A stretch of DNA of 27,563 nt from GCA-2697345 sp045565015 (lineage in GTDB: Bacteria > Pseudomonadota > Alphaproteobacteria > Rhodobacterales > Rhodobacteraceae). The translations under genes and the position numbers were made by a program. This document shows positions 7,302-16,560 of the stretch, one piece after another (the stretch's first letter is position 1; each line of letters opens with the position of its first letter). The notes under the pieces were generated by a model, which was not told the DNA's origin, did no database searches, and was given only the letters and a program-made list of their open reading frames with translations. The stretch covers positions 1 through 27,563 of the forward strand of contig JBJLGD010000034.1 of assembly GCA_045565015.1 (NCBI GenBank), read 5' to 3'.

Positions 7302-8339
7302 ATGACAAAGCCAAAAAAAGATATCTTACGTGCTCTAGCTGGAGAAACTTTAAAGACCCCTCCTATTTGGGTAATGCGACAGGCTGGCCGTTATCTTCCC
7401 GAATACCGTGAATTGAGAGCGAAAGCTGGGGACTTTTTATCTCTATGCTATAATTCTGAATTAGCGGCAGAAGTGACATTGCAACCAATTGAAAGATTTA
7501 AGTTTGATGCCGCCATTATTTTTGCTGATATCCTACTAATACCCCAAGCTCTTGGTTCAGAACTTAGTTTTCTAGAGGGTGACGGCCCACGTTTATCAAA
7601 AATATCAAATAAAAATGATATTCTAAAACTAAAGCCTCCAAACTCTATACACGAGTATCTAGCACCGATTTACAATACAGTTAGTCTAGTAGCAGGGCAG
7701 TTGTCACCGAAAGTAGCCCTGATTGGTTTTGCTGGAGCCCCTTGGACAGTTGCTACGTATATGATCGCTGGGAAAGGTACAAAAGATCAAGGCCCAGCTC
7801 ACAAATTTCTAAAAGAGGATAAAGACTCATTTGAAATACTCATAAACTTACTCACCGAGGCTACTATATTATATCTATCAAAACAAATAGATGCTGGAGC
7901 CGAAATTATAAAAATATTTGACAGCTGGGCCGGCTCTCTAAAAGAAGAAGATTTTGAAAGCTATGCGATAGCGCCAGTAAAAAAGATTATAACCGCGTTA
8001 AATAGGCTCCATCCAGATGTCCCCATCATCGCATTTCCTAGGGGAGCTGGATTAAAATATATTGATTTTGCAAATGATACAGGAGCAAACTGCATCGCAA
8101 TTGACCATTCATTGGACCCCGAATGGGCAGCTAAAAACCTTCAATGCGATAGTTGTATACAAGGAAATCTAAATCCCAAACACATGGTTACTGGAGGGAA
8201 AGCTCTTTTGGAGGAAACTACCAAAATACTAGATTGTTTTTCCAATGGGCCTCATATTTTTAATCTTGGTCATGGCATAACACCAGATGGAAAACCAGAA
8301 AACTTACAACTGATGATTGACAAAATTAGAAGTAATTAA
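7302..8339 (+). CDS. hemE: Uroporphyrinogen decarboxylase
   Basis: Removes four carboxyl groups from uroporphyrinogen III to give coproporphyrinogen III in the cytoplasm. The 345 residues are a full-length match: ILRALAGE near the N-terminus, the substrate-binding PPIWVMRQAGRYLPEYR, FADILLIPQALG with the catalytic Asp, GFAGAPWTVATYMI, FDSWAG, and the C-terminal FNLGHGITP. MTKPKKDILRALAGE at the ATG is how the family starts in this group, although no clear Shine-Dalgarno sequence precedes it. Transcribed divergently from rmlC across about 177 bases. Its stop is two bases from the stop of convergent hemF, the enzyme for the next step. Confidence 0.96.
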   Translation: MTKPKKDILRALAGETLKTPPIWVMRQAGRYLPEYRELRAKAGDFLSLCYNSELAAEVTLQPIERFKFDAAIIFADILLIPQALGSELSFLEGDGPRLSKISNKNDILKLKPPNSIHEYLAPIYNTVSLVAGQLSPKVALIGFAGAPWTVATYMIAGKGTKDQGPAHKFLKEDKDSFEILINLLTEATILYLSKQIDAGAEIIKIFDSWAGSLKEEDFESYAIAPVKKIITALNRLHPDVPIIAFPRGAGLKYIDFANDTGANCIAIDHSLDPEWAAKNLQCDSCIQGNLNPKHMVTGGKALLEETTKILDCFSNGPHIFNLGHGITPDGKPENLQLMIDKIRSN

Positions 8340-8341
8340 TT

Positions 8342-9232
8342 TCAATACCATTTAGCAACTGGTGGTAAACTCATTAATACAGCATTTACGTCGTGACCGC
8401 TTTCTAAACCAAACTTTGTTCCACGATCATAAACTAGGTTATATTCTGTATAAAGCCCCCTGTGTATAAGTTGAGTATTTTTCTGAGATTCCGTCCATTT
8501 CAGCCGTCTTCTTTTTTCAGTAATGTTTAAAAATGTAGGTAAAAAAGTCGATCCTACATCTGTTGTAAATGCAAAGTCTTTTTTCCAATCAGTATTTAGA
8601 TCATCATAGAAAATCCCTCCAACTCCTCTAGAGCATTTTCGATGTGGTATATAAAAATAATCATCAGCCCATTTTTTAAATTTTGGATAATATTCTAGAT
8701 TATGTCTATCACAACACTTCCTCATCTCGGAGTGAAAAAATGATGTGTCCTCTGTGTTCTCGATACATGGGTTTAAATCTGCTCCACCACCAAACCACCA
8801 CGAATTTGGGGTCCAAAACATTCTAGTATTCATGTGGACGGCCGGACAATGCGGGTTTTGCATATGGGCAACTACTGATATGCCTGACGCCCAAAACTCT
8901 GTTGGTTGGCCAATTTTAGGTGAAGTTTCTCTGCCTTGCATTACCTTTTTTGTTTGCTCTTCTAAGGGACCATAAACCGTTGAGAGATTCACACCAACTT
9001 TTTCAAAAACTCGCCCATCACGCATGATAGACATCAATCCACCTCCACTGTCGACCTTGAGCTCAGGCTTTCTTTTAGTTTTAGAAACAACAAAACGCCC
9101 AGCAGGAATTTCAGAACAAAGTCCTGTGTCATGAGTATCTTCAAACCTTTCGAACGAGGCCACTATTGTATTACGGAGTTCCATAAACCATTTAGAAACT
9201 TTATGTTTTTGAGATTCAAAGTTCTTAATCAC
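8342..9232 (-). CDS. hemF: Oxygen-dependent coproporphyrinogen III oxidase
   Basis: Converts coproporphyrinogen III to protoporphyrinogen IX using oxygen, the step after HemE. The 296-residue protein carries the family blocks SGGGLMSIMRDGRVFEKVGV, HMNTRMFWTPNSWWFGGGADLNP, KKWADDYFYIPHRK, RGVGGIFYDDL and the C-terminal YNLVYDRGTKFGLESG. The start is GTG at 9232, preceded by GGGGGT six bases upstream; the N-terminus FESQKHKVSKWFMELR fits the family. hemE and hemF sit tail to tail, and dacF begins on the opposite strand about 170 bases beyond the hemF start. Confidence 0.96.
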   Translation of the reverse strand: MIKNFESQKHKVSKWFMELRNTIVASFERFEDTHDTGLCSEIPAGRFVVSKTKRKPELKVDSGGGLMSIMRDGRVFEKVGVNLSTVYGPLEEQTKKVMQGRETSPKIGQPTEFWASGISVVAHMQNPHCPAVHMNTRMFWTPNSWWFGGGADLNPCIENTEDTSFFHSEMRKCCDRHNLEYYPKFKKWADDYFYIPHRKCSRGVGGIFYDDLNTDWKKDFAFTTDVGSTFLPTFLNITEKRRRLKWTESQKNTQLIHRGLYTEYNLVYDRGTKFGLESGHDVNAVLMSLPPVAKWY

Positions 9233-9392
9233 TACAATACCCCCGACATTAAATTACACCCCAATGTTACGCAGATGAAAACCTTACTTATAAAACAATT
9301 CTCTATCTTTCGATCTTGAAAGACTATTACAATATTACTCCCCGAATATCAGGTTTACTAGAAGAATCAATTAAGTTACCTATTAAAAAAAT

Positions 9393-9398
9393 AAGGAG
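9393..9398 (+). promoter_or_regulatory. Ribosome-binding site supporting an ATT start of dacF
   Basis: AAGGAG, six bases before ATT at 9405. GTG at 9423 and ATG at 9432, the usual candidates, have no comparable site at a workable distance. Confidence 0.5.
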
Positions 9399-9404
9399 AA
9401 AACC

Positions 9405-10160
9405 ATTACAGAAGTAAAAAAAGTGGGAGTAATGCGTAGAACTGTGTTGAGCATGGTATTTGCTGTAACTATTGCATTAGGTTTTTCAAACTTAAAACCA
9501 ACTTTAGCTGTAGCAAACTCTAAATATGCATCTGTAGTTATGGATAATCGCACTGGGGAAATTCTTAGATCTAGGAATGGTAATACGAGACTTCATCCAG
9601 CATCGTTAACTAAAATGATGACGCTATATATAGCATTTGAAGCGATAAAAAATCAGGAAATTTTGGCTGATACAATGGTAACTATATCCAAAAAAGCAGC
9701 ATCAGAGCCACCTTCAAAGATAGGATTACGTAGCGGCCAAAGGATAAAGTTAAGATACCTCATTAGAGCTGCTGCAATCATGTCCGCGAATGATGCAGCA
9801 ACAGCGATTGGAGAGGCGATATCAGGTAGTGAGGCTGCCTTCTCTAGACGGATGAATAAAACAGCTAAAGCACTCGGAATGACGAGGACGACATTTAAAA
9901 ATGCTCACGGCTTGACAGAGAATGGGCACCTTTCTACGGCAACCGATATGACAATTCTGGGGCGAAGCTTATTTTTTCATCATAAAGACTACTATCATTT
10001 ATTTTCTAGGAAAAAACATAATGCTGGGATAAAAAAAATTAGTCATACAAACACAAGATTTCTAAATACATACAAAGGTGCAGATGGAATAAAAACTGGA
10101 TATACAAGAAAAGCGGGATATAATCTGACAGCATCTGCTAAAAAGGTAATACTCGAATAA
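9405..10160 (+). CDS. dacF: D-alanyl-D-alanine carboxypeptidase (peptidase S11), N-terminal part of a frame-broken gene
   Basis: A penicillin-binding protein of the DacF/PBP5 type that trims the terminal D-Ala from peptidoglycan peptides in the periplasm. A signal peptide with a hydrophobic core ends at LAVA before NSKYASVV. All three catalytic motifs are present, numbered from the ATT: SLTK (Ser67, Lys70), SAND (Ser127, Asn129) and KTG (Lys230). ATT at 9405 has AAGGAG six bases upstream and reads MTEVKKVGVMRR; GTG 9423 and ATG 9432 are alternatives. The frame stops early at TAA (10158-10160) soon after NLTASAKK. The expected continuation lies in the -1 frame from GGT at 10145 on. The break falls at a run of five A (10140-10144); six would restore the frame. 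The protease core is complete, so the short product might still be active. Confidence 0.88.
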   Translation: MTEVKKVGVMRRTVLSMVFAVTIALGFSNLKPTLAVANSKYASVVMDNRTGEILRSRNGNTRLHPASLTKMMTLYIAFEAIKNQEILADTMVTISKKAASEPPSKIGLRSGQRIKLRYLIRAAAIMSANDAATAIGEAISGSEAAFSRRMNKTAKALGMTRTTFKNAHGLTENGHLSTATDMTILGRSLFFHHKDYYHLFSRKKHNAGIKKISHTNTRFLNTYKGADGIKTGYTRKAGYNLTASAKKVILE

Positions 10161-10747
10161 TTGCCACTGTATTTGGTGGTAAAAAAATTCAAACTCGGAA
10201 TAACGAGATGGAAAGGCTACTAAATATTGGTTTCTCAAAAGCGATTTCAAAAGTTACTCTAGTCGAACCTCCTTATCCCGTATATCCATCAAAAATAAAT
10301 ACTTTGAGAATGATTCCCCAACCGATAAAGCGTCCAGTAGCTGTAATAAATAGTCAAAAAATAGTTAACGAAACTAAAGCCGCAATAGGCTATAACCAAC
10401 CGATTGATTATAATGAACCCATAAAGCGTCCTATATCATACTCAACAGATAGTTCTGACAGTAGCGTTCTGATTAATCAAGTTATTACTCGATCAAAAAA
10501 TATTGGACAAAAAAAATGGACTATAAGTCTAGGAGATTTTACTACACGGGATCGAGCTGAAAGATATCTTTTAAAAACAACTTTGACTGAAATAGATACA
10601 TTAAAAATGGCCACTCAAAAAATTATATATAGGCCTAAAGGTTGGGAAGCAATCTTCATGCATTTGAATAAAAATAACGCGGAGATCGCATGTCAAAAAT
10701 TAGAATATCAAGGCTATCAATGTAAAATCAAAGGACCAGGCACATAA
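10145..10747 (+). pseudogene. dacF: C-terminal part of dacF (end of S11 domain, linker and SPOR domain), out of frame
   Basis: This frame continues the carboxypeptidase: GNTRIIATVFGGKKIQTRN then MERLLNIGFSKAI, the normal end of the S11 domain. After that come a proline-rich linker and a SPOR-type domain (KKWTISLGDFTTRDRAERYL near the start, ending GYQCKIKGP). SPOR domains bind denuded peptidoglycan at the division septum, and this fusion is familiar in related bacteria. The linker holds an imperfect duplication, QPIKRPV and EPIKRPI. There is no stop from 10145 to 10747, so the tail seems little decayed. It could be made by a -1 frameshift at GCT-AAA-AAG, as a separate protein from ATG 10208, or not at all; a missing A in the assembly would explain it equally well. 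Confidence 0.8.
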
Positions 10748-10781
10748 TCCGATTGTTAAATTAAAAGGAATATAATTCTTA

Positions 10782-12371
10782 TTAAACTTGCAACGCAGCT
10801 GATAATAAAGCTTTAGTATATGAATTTTGAGGGTTAGAAAATATCTCTCTATTTTCACCAAATTCAACAATATTTCCCTCTTTCATTACAGCAATCTTGT
10901 GTGACATCGCCCGAACTACTTTAAGGTCGTGGCTAATAAATAAATAAGCCAGCTTATATTTATTCTGTAAATCTTTTAACAGACTTACTATCTGAACCTG
11001 AACCGTCATATCTAAAGCCGAGGTAGGCTCGTCTAAAACCACAAACTTTGGCTTCAGTATCATTGTCCTCGCAATTGCGATCCGCTGACGTTGTCCACCA
11101 GAAAACTCGTGTGGATACCTATTCATTATAGCGGGCTCTAATCCAACCTCAAAAAGGATTTCAGACACTAATTTCTTTTTGGTTTGAAAAGATAGATCTG
11201 GTTGATGGACGCTGAGTCCCTCTGAGATAATATCATAAACACTCATTCTTGGACTCAAAGATCCATAAGGATCCTGAAAGATAATTTGCATATTTGATCT
11301 TAAGGATCTTAATTTATTGCCCCTAGCGCTGTGGACATCTGTATCTAAAAATTTTACCTTACCCGTTGATTCAATAAGTTTCATGATCGCCAAAGCTAAG
11401 GTAGTTTTTCCAGAACCACTTTCACCAACTACTCCTAATGTCTCTCCCTCTTTTATTGAAAAAGAAGCAGAGTTTACAGCTTTTATATGGCCTATTGATC
11501 TTCTCAAAAGGCCTTTAGTGATTGGAAACCATATTCTCAAATTTTCTGTAGTAATTACCTCCTTAGCACCGTTGTTAATTGGTTTTGGTAATCCTACCGA
11601 ACTCGCCTCAAGTAACGTCTTGGTATATGCGTGATTAGGTGAATTAAATAATTCTCCTGTGCAGCCTGCCTCCACAATTACTCCCTCTTTCATCACATAA
11701 ACTCTATCAGCTATCTTCCTTACAACTGCCAAATCATGTGTTATAAAGAGTAAACTAAGCTTTTCTGTTACCTTTAATTCAGCAAGTAACTCAAGAATTT
11801 GAGCCTGAATTGTTACATCCAATGCTGTTGTTGGCTCGTCTGCAATTAAAAGTTTCGGATTATTAGCCAAAGCCATTGCAATCATAACGCGTTGCCTCTG
11901 ACCACCAGACAATTCATGTGGATAAGACTTTAATCTAGTCTCTGGTTTTTCAATGCCCACTTTTTTAAGTAATTCTAAAACCCGTTCAATTGCTACTTTA
12001 CCTTTTAAATTTTGGTGTAAGGATAAGCTTTCTAAAATCTGCTTTTCTAATGTATGTAGTGGATTTAGGGAGGTCATCGGCTCTTGAAAAATGAAACTTA
12101 TATCATTTCCTCTGACGCGCTGGAGTAACTTCTCCTGCGCTTTTATTAAATCTGTTCCTTCAAATTTTATACTACCGCTTACAACCGCAGACTGAGGTAA
12201 CAGACGAACAGTAGACAAAGCAGAGACAGATTTTCCTGAACCAGACTCACCAACAAGAGCTACTGTTTCTCCCGTTGATATATTAAAAGAAATATTGCTT
12301 ACTGCTTTGGATATACCATCCTCTTGATCAAAATGAACATTAAGATTATTTACTTCTAAAATAAAACTCAT
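10782..12371 (-). CDS. yejF: Peptide ABC transporter ATP-binding protein with two ATPase domains
   Basis: The motor subunit of a YejABEF-type oligopeptide importer. Two complete ABC ATPase domains are fused in 529 residues. The first has GESGSGKS at about 41-48, LSGGQRQRVMIAMA and DEPTTALD. The second, after about residue 275, has GESGSGKTT, FSGGQRQRIAIART and DEPTSALD. Each is followed by the oligopeptide-type tail (PNHAYTKTLL, PQNSYTKALL). Its ATG overlaps the yejE stop by four bases, closing the yejA-yejB-yejE-yejF operon. It ends 34 bases from the convergent dacF tail. Confidence 0.93.
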   Translation of the reverse strand: MSFILEVNNLNVHFDQEDGISKAVSNISFNISTGETVALVGESGSGKSVSALSTVRLLPQSAVVSGSIKFEGTDLIKAQEKLLQRVRGNDISFIFQEPMTSLNPLHTLEKQILESLSLHQNLKGKVAIERVLELLKKVGIEKPETRLKSYPHELSGGQRQRVMIAMALANNPKLLIADEPTTALDVTIQAQILELLAELKVTEKLSLLFITHDLAVVRKIADRVYVMKEGVIVEAGCTGELFNSPNHAYTKTLLEASSVGLPKPINNGAKEVITTENLRIWFPITKGLLRRSIGHIKAVNSASFSIKEGETLGVVGESGSGKTTLALAIMKLIESTGKVKFLDTDVHSARGNKLRSLRSNMQIIFQDPYGSLSPRMSVYDIISEGLSVHQPDLSFQTKKKLVSEILFEVGLEPAIMNRYPHEFSGGQRQRIAIARTMILKPKFVVLDEPTSALDMTVQVQIVSLLKDLQNKYKLAYLFISHDLKVVRAMSHKIAVMKEGNIVEFGENREIFSNPQNSYTKALLSAALQV

Positions 12372-13474
12372 CGAAATGTCTTTCGAGGGTCAAAAGCGTC
12401 TCTAATACCCTCAAAAATAAATACTAGAAGTGAGAGCATAAACGCAAAAGTAAAGAAAGCGGTAAACGCCAACCAAGGAGCTTGTAAGTTTTCTTTTGCC
12501 TGATGGGTTAATTCCCCCAGGGAGGGAGCAGAAGAGGGAAGCCCAAAACCTAAAAAATCTAAAGAGGCCAGAAGGCCTATCGTACCAGTAATGATAAAGG
12601 GCAATATAGTAATTGTGGCAACCATAGCATTTGGTAACATGTGCCGAAACATTATAACCCTATTTGATACGCCAAGGGCCTTGGCCGCTCTAACATATTC
12701 AAAATTTCTTGCTCTAAGAAATTCTGCTCTAACAACACCAACCAGCGCCGTCCATCCAAATAGTATGGTTAAAAAGACCAAGAGCCAAAAGGACCGCCCT
12801 AGAATTGCAAACATAATAATTATCACATAGAGTTGAGGTGTCGAACTCCAAATCTCTAATATTCTTTGAAAAATTAAATCTGTTTTTCCTCCAAAGTATC
12901 CTTGGACAGCACCTGCCATGATACCAATAATCGATGAACATATAGTCACAAGTAGAGTAAAAACTATTGAAAGACGAAACCCATATATAACTCTTGCTAA
13001 AACATCCCTGGCACTATTATCAGTTCCCAGCAAATGCTTCTTGTCAGGTGGGGAAGGTGCTGTTCCGTCAATATCATTTATAGTCTTATAGCTATAAGGA
13101 ATTAAAGGCATAAGTATCCAGCCCCTATTGATGGTTTCACCATCAATTTCTCCATCAATAGCATCATCCATTACTTGATATGGGTTATCCCAACAATCTA
13201 GGGCCCCTGCGGACACAATTAAACATTTTACTTCTATGTCACGGTACACAGCTTCAGTTTTTAGATCTCCACCAAATGCTGTCTCCGGGTAGAACTTAAG
13301 AATAGGGGTGAAGTAACCCCCATCATACTTCACCAATATAGGCCTATCATTTGCTATTAACTCTGCAAAAATAGATATAGTAAAAACAATTGTAAAAATA
13401 ACTAAAGAATATAAGGCTCTCTTATTATTTTTAAAATTCTTCCAACGTCTCCTACCCAAAGGTGATAAAGTCAT
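12368..13474 (-). CDS. yejE: Peptide ABC transporter permease, YejE type
   Basis: An inner-membrane permease of the DppC/OppC class, 368 residues. A first membrane helix (about residues 20-42) is followed by a long periplasmic stretch, about 120 residues including WDNPYQVMDDAIDGEIDGE, which is typical of YejE and absent from ordinary DppC. Five further hydrophobic segments follow. The cytoplasmic EAA loop that meets the ATPase is seen as FEYVRAAKALGVSNRVIMFRHMLPN. It overlaps yejB at its start and yejF at its stop by four bases each, so the subunits should be made together. Confidence 0.92.
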   Translation of the reverse strand: MTLSPLGRRRWKNFKNNKRALYSLVIFTIVFTISIFAELIANDRPILVKYDGGYFTPILKFYPETAFGGDLKTEAVYRDIEVKCLIVSAGALDCWDNPYQVMDDAIDGEIDGETINRGWILMPLIPYSYKTINDIDGTAPSPPDKKHLLGTDNSARDVLARVIYGFRLSIVFTLLVTICSSIIGIMAGAVQGYFGGKTDLIFQRILEIWSSTPQLYVIIIMFAILGRSFWLLVFLTILFGWTALVGVVRAEFLRARNFEYVRAAKALGVSNRVIMFRHMLPNAMVATITILPFIITGTIGLLASLDFLGFGLPSSAPSLGELTHQAKENLQAPWLAFTAFFTFAFMLSLLVFIFEGIRDAFDPRKTFR

Positions 13475-14550
13475 GATTTTTGGCTTTCAAAGTCGATTCT
13501 AGGGTCAACAAAAACATACATTAGATCAGATAATATACCGACCACCAAGCCAATCAGACCAAAGAAATATAAGGTTCCAAAGACAACAGGGTAATCTCTT
13601 GCAACAGTTGCTTCAAACGCTAATCTACCCAACCCATCTAAAGAAAATATAGTTTCAATGATCAAGGAGCCTGATAAGAACACACCTAAAAATAAGCCAG
13701 GAAACCCAGCTATAACAATCAGCATAGCATTCCGGAAGATATGCCCGTAGAGAACATTTATTTCAGAGATGCCTTTTGCTTTTGCAGTCACTACATATTG
13801 TTTTTGAATTTCATCTAAGAAACTATTTTTTGTAAGTAATGTTAGAGTTGCAAAAGAAGATATTGTTGATGCTAAAACTGGTAACGCAATATGCCAGAAG
13901 TAATCTAAAATTTTTCCAAAGAATGAAAGACTGTCAAAGTTATCAGAGGTAAGACCCCTTAAAGGGAATAGTTGGAAATAACTACCACCAGCAAATAATA
14001 CTAATAATAAAATTGCAAACAAAAAACCTGGGATTGCATAAGCCACAATAATTACAGCACTTGTCCAAGTGTCAAAACTTGTTCCATCGCGAACGGCTTT
14101 CCTAATCCCAAGAGGTATAGATATTAAGTAAGCAATAAGTGTCGACCAAAGCCCTAAGGTAATAGATACTGGGAGTTTCTCCCAGACTAGGTCTAATACC
14201 CCTATAGATCTGAAATAACTTTCACCAAAGTCAAATCTTAGATAACTAAACATCATTGATAAAAACCGCTGAAGTGGTGGCTTATCAAAACCAAACTCAA
14301 TTTCTAACTGTTCAATAAATTCTGGTGGTAAACCGCGACCTCCGACGTACCTTTCATCCTGGACCCGTTCAATAGTTTCAGACGCAGAACCAGATATTGA
14401 CTCAAATACGTCTCCCTTACCTTCTAGTTCGGAAAGAATTTGTTCAATTGGCCCTCCCGGTACAAATTGAGTAAGACAAAAGTTTACCAACATTATACCG
14501 ATTAAAGTTGGAACAACTAATAATAATCTTCTTAATATATAAGATCCCAC
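13471..14550 (-). CDS. yejB: Peptide ABC transporter permease, YejB type
   Basis: The partner permease of the DppB/OppB class, 359 residues. It starts GSYILRRLLLVVPTLIGIMLVNF, the usual first helix of the family, followed by a periplasmic loop (with GGRGLPPEF) longer than in DppB and typical of YejB. The EAA loop reads KQYVVTAKAKGISEINVLYGHIFRNA, and the C-terminus ends YVFVDPRIDF. GTG is the start, with AAGG just upstream. yejA ends only four bases before it. Confidence 0.92.
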   Translation of the reverse strand: MGSYILRRLLLVVPTLIGIMLVNFCLTQFVPGGPIEQILSELEGKGDVFESISGSASETIERVQDERYVGGRGLPPEFIEQLEIEFGFDKPPLQRFLSMMFSYLRFDFGESYFRSIGVLDLVWEKLPVSITLGLWSTLIAYLISIPLGIRKAVRDGTSFDTWTSAVIIVAYAIPGFLFAILLLVLFAGGSYFQLFPLRGLTSDNFDSLSFFGKILDYFWHIALPVLASTISSFATLTLLTKNSFLDEIQKQYVVTAKAKGISEINVLYGHIFRNAMLIVIAGFPGLFLGVFLSGSLIIETIFSLDGLGRLAFEATVARDYPVVFGTLYFFGLIGLVVGILSDLMYVFVDPRIDFESQKS

Positions 14551-14554
14551 AGCC

Positions 14555-16432
14555 TTATAACGCGCCTTCTTCTTTTAGCTTAGCCGCTTTATCAGGGTTC
14601 ACCCACCAGAAGTCTAAATACCCTAGAGAGTAAGGTGGAAGAGGTTTAGGGTGCTCAAACATATCAAAATAGGAAACTGTATGGACATTTTTATACCACT
14701 GGGGAATCCAAAAACGTTCTGCCCGTAAAACTCTATCAAGTGCTCGTACGGAGTTTTTTAAATCTAGTTTATTGTCCACGTTGGATATTACTTCTATTAG
14801 ATAATCTATAGCTGGGCTACTAATACCCATACTATTAAATAAACTTTCCTTTGCTGTCTCGGAACCAAAATATTGTTTTAGTCCACTTCCAGGTTCGTAA
14901 GACATTCTAAATTGATCGGTTATTATATCAAAATCAAAGGAACGCGTTCTATTTGTATATTGTGCATAGTCTATTCTATTTAATTTTGCGTTAACTCCAA
15001 GACTAATTAAGTTTTCAACAAATGGATTTACGATCCTATCAAAGGCAGGGCTGGCCTCGAGAAACTCTATATCTAAGGTCTGTCCATTTTTTCGGCGTTT
15101 ACCATCCTCATCAACTAACCAGCCCGCTTCATCCAGTAATCGTGATGCAGCCCTAAGGTTTTTCCGATCTAACTGCCGAGAACCAGAAGTTGCTCCCGAA
15201 ATAGCGGCGTCTAGCAAAATAGTCTCTTCCAATAGACCTTGATCAACCATGCGCCTCAAAAGCTCATACTCCTTTCCTTTTGGTACTCCTTTAGCCTCCA
15301 GTTCAGAGTTCTCCCAAAATGAGTTTATACGTTCATAGAGGCCATAGAATAAAGTTTCATTAGACCACTCAAAATTAAACATTAGGCCTAAGGCTTCACG
15401 AAGCTTTCTTTCTTTAAATTTTTCCTTCCGAAGGTTCAGTGCAAAACTCTGTCCAGTTGCTATAGTTCCATCTGGTAGTTCTTTTTTTACAATAAAACCT
15501 TTATTTAGAGCCGGAAAATCGTAACCAGTAGCCCATTGTTTAGAGCTATTTTCGATTCTGAAAGTGTAAGCACCTGATTTAAACCCCTCAAACGCAGCAT
15601 TTGAGTCGCCAAAATACTCCACTCTGATAAAATCAAAGTTATTTCGTCCCTTAGCAAAATTTAAATTTCTTGCCCAATAATTCTGGTTCCTTTTATATCT
15701 GATTTCTTGGTTTATGTCATAACTATCCAAAACGTAAGGACCGGAACCTAACGCAGGTTCAAGTCGGGACTCATCTAACTTAGCTTGATTATCCATAAAC
15801 CATTTTTTAGAAAAAATTGGAAGGCCCCCCGCTGTTTCAATTCGATCACGTCTAGGAGCGTCTTTTTTAAAATAAAACTTAATTTTATTTTGATCAAGAA
15901 CTTCTACTTTTTCAATAAGTTTCGATAAAACTGCTCGAAACGAAACTAAACCCTCGTTCAAAAATAAATTGTAACTAAATTCTACATCTTCAGCTGTAAG
16001 TTTTGTTTCATCCGAAAAAGTCGCTTCTGGTCTTAAATTAAATGCCACCCACGAAAGATCTTTTGGATACTCTAAAGTTGAGCATATAAAACAATATACA
16101 GTTCCAATTTCATCAGCAGTAGAAATAAGGATTTCTTCAAAAAATATACTGGACAAAGAACCAGAGCTACCTTTTCTAGAATACGGGTTCATAGAGTCAA
16201 ACGTACCTCGAGCCCAAATCGATATTTCTCCACCTTTTGGCGCATCAGGGTTGACATAATCCAAGTGATCAAAATTTACAGAATACTTCAATTCTCCAAA
16301 ATTTGAATAACCTGTGGCAACTGTTACTTCTTCATTAGCCTTAATAGGGCCTGTAAGAAAAGAAATATACATAAGTACTAAGTAAAAAAAGAATTTGTTT
16401 AACTTATTATAAAACATATTTATTTTTGACAT
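14555..16432 (-). CDS. yejA: Extracellular peptide-binding protein of the YejABEF importer (SBP family 5)
   Basis: A periplasmic solute-binding protein, 625 residues, that delivers peptides to YejBE. The N-terminus has a signal peptide with a hydrophobic core (FFFYLVLMYISFLTG) ahead of NEEVTVATGYSNFGELKY. Family motifs follow: DYVNPDAPKGGEISIWARG, the FDSMNPYSRKG turn, and ALGLMFNFEWSNETLFYG, typical of the YejA branch. GAGGGTGG precedes the ATG. In E. coli this system imports microcin C and in other bacteria it affects resistance to antimicrobial peptides; whether that applies here is inference. First gene of the operon; the 128 bases upstream are AT-rich and probably carry its promoter. Confidence 0.93.
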   Translation of the reverse strand: MSKINMFYNKLNKFFFYLVLMYISFLTGPIKANEEVTVATGYSNFGELKYSVNFDHLDYVNPDAPKGGEISIWARGTFDSMNPYSRKGSSGSLSSIFFEEILISTADEIGTVYCFICSTLEYPKDLSWVAFNLRPEATFSDETKLTAEDVEFSYNLFLNEGLVSFRAVLSKLIEKVEVLDQNKIKFYFKKDAPRRDRIETAGGLPIFSKKWFMDNQAKLDESRLEPALGSGPYVLDSYDINQEIRYKRNQNYWARNLNFAKGRNNFDFIRVEYFGDSNAAFEGFKSGAYTFRIENSSKQWATGYDFPALNKGFIVKKELPDGTIATGQSFALNLRKEKFKERKLREALGLMFNFEWSNETLFYGLYERINSFWENSELEAKGVPKGKEYELLRRMVDQGLLEETILLDAAISGATSGSRQLDRKNLRAASRLLDEAGWLVDEDGKRRKNGQTLDIEFLEASPAFDRIVNPFVENLISLGVNAKLNRIDYAQYTNRTRSFDFDIITDQFRMSYEPGSGLKQYFGSETAKESLFNSMGISSPAIDYLIEVISNVDNKLDLKNSVRALDRVLRAERFWIPQWYKNVHTVSYFDMFEHPKPLPPYSLGYLDFWWVNPDKAAKLKEEGAL

Positions 16433-16560
16433 TCATCCACCCTCAAAACTAAACTTTAAAAAACGTATCATTAATATAATATGATATAACATATCTCATG
16501 AAAAGTCTTTGGAATACTTTCTAAAAAAAATTCAATCAGCTGTGGAAGTCAAAAAAGTTA

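Noticed and set aside
7226..7411. 61-codon frame before hemE
   Set aside because: Its second half lies inside hemE in another frame and it lacks a good ribosome-binding site; the hemE N-terminus is conserved.
9228..9260. Five-codon ATG frame overlapping the hemF GTG
   Set aside because: ATG-TCG-GGG-GTA-TTG-TAG is too short to support, and the G run serves well as the hemF ribosome-binding site.
16470..16500. Palindrome-like AT-rich sequence upstream of yejA
   Set aside because: The arms match only with a bulge and the region is almost all A and T, so chance pairing is likely.
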